A stretch of DNA of 26,674 nt from JAAZDN01 sp964440875 (GTDB taxonomy: Bacteria > Bacillota_I > Bacilli_A > Erysipelotrichales > Erysipelotrichaceae), in assembly GCA_964440875.1 (NCBI GenBank), contig CAYTTS010000011.1:1-26674 (forward strand). The letters are read 5' to 3'. Positions 25,179 through 26,674 of the stretch are shown here, piece by piece. The first letter of the stretch is position 1. Every line of letters begins with the position of its first letter. A model generated the notes under the pieces. That model saw only the letters and a program-made list of their open reading frames with translations. It ran no database searches and was not told the origin of the DNA. Position numbers and translations under genes: made by a program.

Positions 25179-25202
25179 AAAAAAAAGACTGTATTAGTCT
25201 TT
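25179..25202 (-). terminator. Terminator of the thyA-dfr operon
   Basis: On the minus strand AAAGACT-AATAC-AGTCTTT is followed by an uninterrupted run of T residues (A run on the plus strand at 25179-25186). The stem begins inside the last codons of the dihydrofolate reductase gene. Confidence 0.8.
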
Positions 25203-25661
25203 CTTTAAGTATGACTTAACTGTAAAGCCATCATATTTTTTTAAATCTGTAATTATATAGTCTTCATCAGCAAAGTCTGGAAACTTAGTATCAACATTGT
25301 GGCTACCATCAACTACTGAAACTATCATCTCTTTAGTATATGGTAAAAACTGTTTATAAATACTAGCCCCACCACATATGTAAAATAGTTCTTCACTATC
25401 TTCATGCTCTTTAATAAAGTCTTCGATATTATTTATCCATTTAACATTATCACTCTCAGCTACTTCTTTACTTGAAATAACGTAAGTTATACGATTTGGT
25501 AAAGGTCTTTTCATTCCATTAAATGTTGTACTTCCCATTACGATATTAGAATGTAATGTTAACTCTCTAAAATGCTTAAGATCTTCCGGTAAGTCCCAAG
25601 GCATCCAGTTCTCATATCCAATTGCTTTATTTTCATCAAACGCTACGACAATTTTAAACAT
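25194..25661 (-). CDS. folA: Dihydrofolate reductase
   Basis: This 155-residue enzyme shows W22 and the catalytic acid D27 in MPWDLPEDLKHF, RPLPNRITYVISS, and the NADPH-binding ICGGASIYKQFLP block. It regenerates tetrahydrofolate used up by thymidylate synthase, encoded just upstream. The start overlaps the thyA stop (TAATG). The segment after strand B is MGSTTF, where many family members have MGR.T; the missing Arg normally contacts the 2'-phosphate of NADPH. Confidence 0.94.
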   Translation of the reverse strand: MFKIVVAFDENKAIGYENWMPWDLPEDLKHFRELTLHSNIVMGSTTFNGMKRPLPNRITYVISSKEVAESDNVKWINNIEDFIKEHEDSEELFYICGGASIYKQFLPYTKEMIVSVVDGSHNVDTKFPDFADEDYIITDLKKYDGFTVKSYLKKD

Positions 25662-26533
25662 TATACTGCGATATCCCCTTTAATTCCCGGATGATATTCA
25701 TAATCTATTATTTCAAAGTCTTCAACTTTAAAGTCAAAGATATTAGTAATATCTTTATTTAACTTCAGTTTAGATAATGCTTTTGGCTCTCTAGTTAATT
25801 GTAGTTTAACTTGGTCAAAGTGGTTACTATAAATATGCGCATCACCTAGTGTGTGAACAAAGTCTTTGGCAATTAAGCCTGTAACTTGAGCAACCATCTC
25901 CAATAATAGTGCATATGAGGCAATATTAAATGGTACACCTAAGAAAACATCGGCACTTCTTTGATATAGCTGACATGATAAGTATTTACCATCGGCAGAT
26001 ACATAAAACTGGAAGAAGGCATGGCATGGTGGCAGTGCCATCTCATCTACTTGGGCAGGATTCCATGCACTAACAATATGTCTTCTAGAAAACGGATTTT
26101 CTTTAATTGATTCAATAACATTTTCAATTTGATCAACACCATTAAAATCACGCCACTGTTTACCATAGACTGGCCCTAACTCTCCATACTTCTTGGCAAA
26201 CTCATGATCATTTCTAATCTTTTCAACAAATTCTTCTAAAGTTTCATTATTATAATCTTCAGATTTAGTAAAAATCTCATATGGCCAATCATTCCAAATA
26301 CGAACATTCTTTTCTACTAATGGTTCAATATTAGTTGAGCCACTTAAAAACCAAAGTAATTCTTCTAATATTGATCTAATATGTAATCTTTTAGTCGTTA
26401 AAAGTGGAAAGCCTTCTGTTAGATCATAACGGCTTTGATAACCAAAGATTGATCTTGTCCCAACACCGGTACGGTCGATGCGATCCTCCCCTGTATTTAA
26501 CACTGTTTCTATTAAGTCTAAGTACTGACGCAT
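25661..26533 (-). CDS. thyA: Thymidylate synthase (ThyA)
   Basis: The 290-residue protein has phosphate-binding R21 in DRIDRTGVGT, catalytic C170 in MALPPCHAFFQFY, the RRHIVSAWNPAQ block and QRSADVFLGVPFNIASYALL. It methylates dUMP to dTMP using methylene-tetrahydrofolate. It is about 26 residues longer than the E. coli enzyme because of an insert around 90-118 (SEDYNNETLEEFVEKIR...), similar in place to the longer Lactobacillus-type enzymes. An AGGAG site sets the start. It forms a two-gene operon with dihydrofolate reductase. Confidence 0.96.
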   Translation of the reverse strand: MRQYLDLIETVLNTGEDRIDRTGVGTRSIFGYQSRYDLTEGFPLLTTKRLHIRSILEELLWFLSGSTNIEPLVEKNVRIWNDWPYEIFTKSEDYNNETLEEFVEKIRNDHEFAKKYGELGPVYGKQWRDFNGVDQIENVIESIKENPFSRRHIVSAWNPAQVDEMALPPCHAFFQFYVSADGKYLSCQLYQRSADVFLGVPFNIASYALLLEMVAQVTGLIAKDFVHTLGDAHIYSNHFDQVKLQLTREPKALSKLKLNKDITNIFDFKVEDFEIIDYEYHPGIKGDIAV

Positions 26534-26557
26534 TATTAATCACTCCTATTTTTTAAT

Positions 26558-26566
26558 ATTATAACA
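26558..26566 (-). promoter_or_regulatory. Extended -10 promoter of thyA
   Basis: The minus strand reads TGTTATAAT, an extended -10 (TATAAT at 26563-26558), 25 bases upstream of the thyA ATG. The -35 position (AGTAAA) is poor, as is common for TGn promoters. Confidence 0.55.
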
Positions 26567-26595
26567 TAATTAGATTTGCTTTTACTTTAGGATAC

Positions 26596-26623
26596 AAAAA
26601 GTCGCGTATCATTGATACACGAC
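26596..26623 (-). terminator. Terminator of the leftward gene entering at the right edge
   Basis: On the minus strand GTCGTGTATCA and TGATACGCGAC pair over 11 bp with one U-G pair and a very short loop, followed by TTTTT. On the plus strand the same site would be a C-A mismatch with no T tract, so the minus strand is the functional direction. Confidence 0.75.
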
Positions 26624-26627
26624 TAAA

Positions 26628-26674
26628 TTAAACATCTCTAATTCTCGTAATTTGTTCTGATATTAAGATGACTT
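26628..26674 (-). CDS. C-terminal fragment of a gene entering from the right
   Basis: One minus-strand frame is open from the window edge to a TAA at 26628-26630 and reads VILISEQITRIRDV. It ends 5 bases before the terminator at 26596-26623, which favours it over a second open frame that stops at 26638. It is too short to identify. Confidence 0.4.
   Translation of the reverse strand, partial: VILISEQITRIRDV

Noticed and set aside
1..26674. Mycoplasma code (TGA = Trp)
   Set aside because: Conserved proteins are full length under the standard code, use TGG for Trp, and murE ends at TGA at the expected place.

Overview
This is an AT-rich bacterial window with tightly packed genes. It reads cleanly with TGA as a stop: full-length LepA, PPDK and permease frames need no TGA read-through, and murE ends in TGA. 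Protein content and gene style point to a low-GC Bacillota / Mycoplasmatota-type lineage (Izemoplasma/Acholeplasma/Haloplasma- or Erysipelotrichia-like). This placement is inference from LepA-HemW, PhoH, ScpAB-RluB, Pdp, DeoC, PPDK and MurE together; no rRNA is present. All complete genes but one are on the minus strand; only the phosphohexomutase at 14298-15707 is on the plus strand. I see no tRNA, rRNA, CRISPR array, insertion sequence or prophage gene, and no gene-free stretch longer than about 300 bases.

Layout from left to right. (1) 1-5 is the start of a leftward gene that leaves the window, with a good promoter. (2) 157-2147 holds two tandem, related genes for secreted, C-terminally anchored surface proteins. 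Both are broken by frameshifts and one also by an in-frame stop. (3) 2215-6713 is a leftward operon phoH-lepA-hemW-unknown gene. (4) 6800-6991 is rpsU with its own near-consensus promoter. (5) 7079-14144 is one long leftward unit: lipoprotein binding protein, ABC ATPase, two-domain permease, YesM-type histidine kinase, AraC-type response regulator, AAA/ABC-like ATPase. Its control region (14155-14247) combines a perfect CcpA cre match, a -10 without a matching -35, and helically phased direct repeats. (6) The phosphohexomutase is transcribed divergently from that same control region. (7) 15730-22372 is an operon of about eight genes: pdp, scpA, scpB, rluB, a membrane zinc ribbon, an unknown gene, murE, deoC. 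(8) 22487-25108 is ppdK with a cre-like palindrome on its promoter. (9) 25194-26533 is the thyA-dfr pair, and the tail of another leftward gene enters at the right edge.

How the genes fit together. The ABC transporter would normally be auto-annotated as Fe(III) uptake. However, its binding protein appears to lack the iron-binding tyrosine pair, it is linked to a two-component system like HptRS, it has a cre site, and it lies next to a phosphohexomutase. I infer a regulated organophosphate (perhaps hexose-phosphate) uptake system under carbon catabolite control. Pdp and DeoC at the two ends of one operon indicate salvage of deoxynucleosides to acetaldehyde plus glyceraldehyde-3-phosphate. ThyA/DHFR supply dTMP. 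PPDK links pyruvate and PEP, also probably under CcpA control. ScpAB (chromosome condensation), RluB, LepA, HemW and S21 are housekeeping genes.

The points most worth a second look are the paired broken surface proteins with an unusual (T/I)PNT(S/A) anchor motif, the regulatory region at 14155-14247, and the likely mis-annotation of the transporter's substrate.
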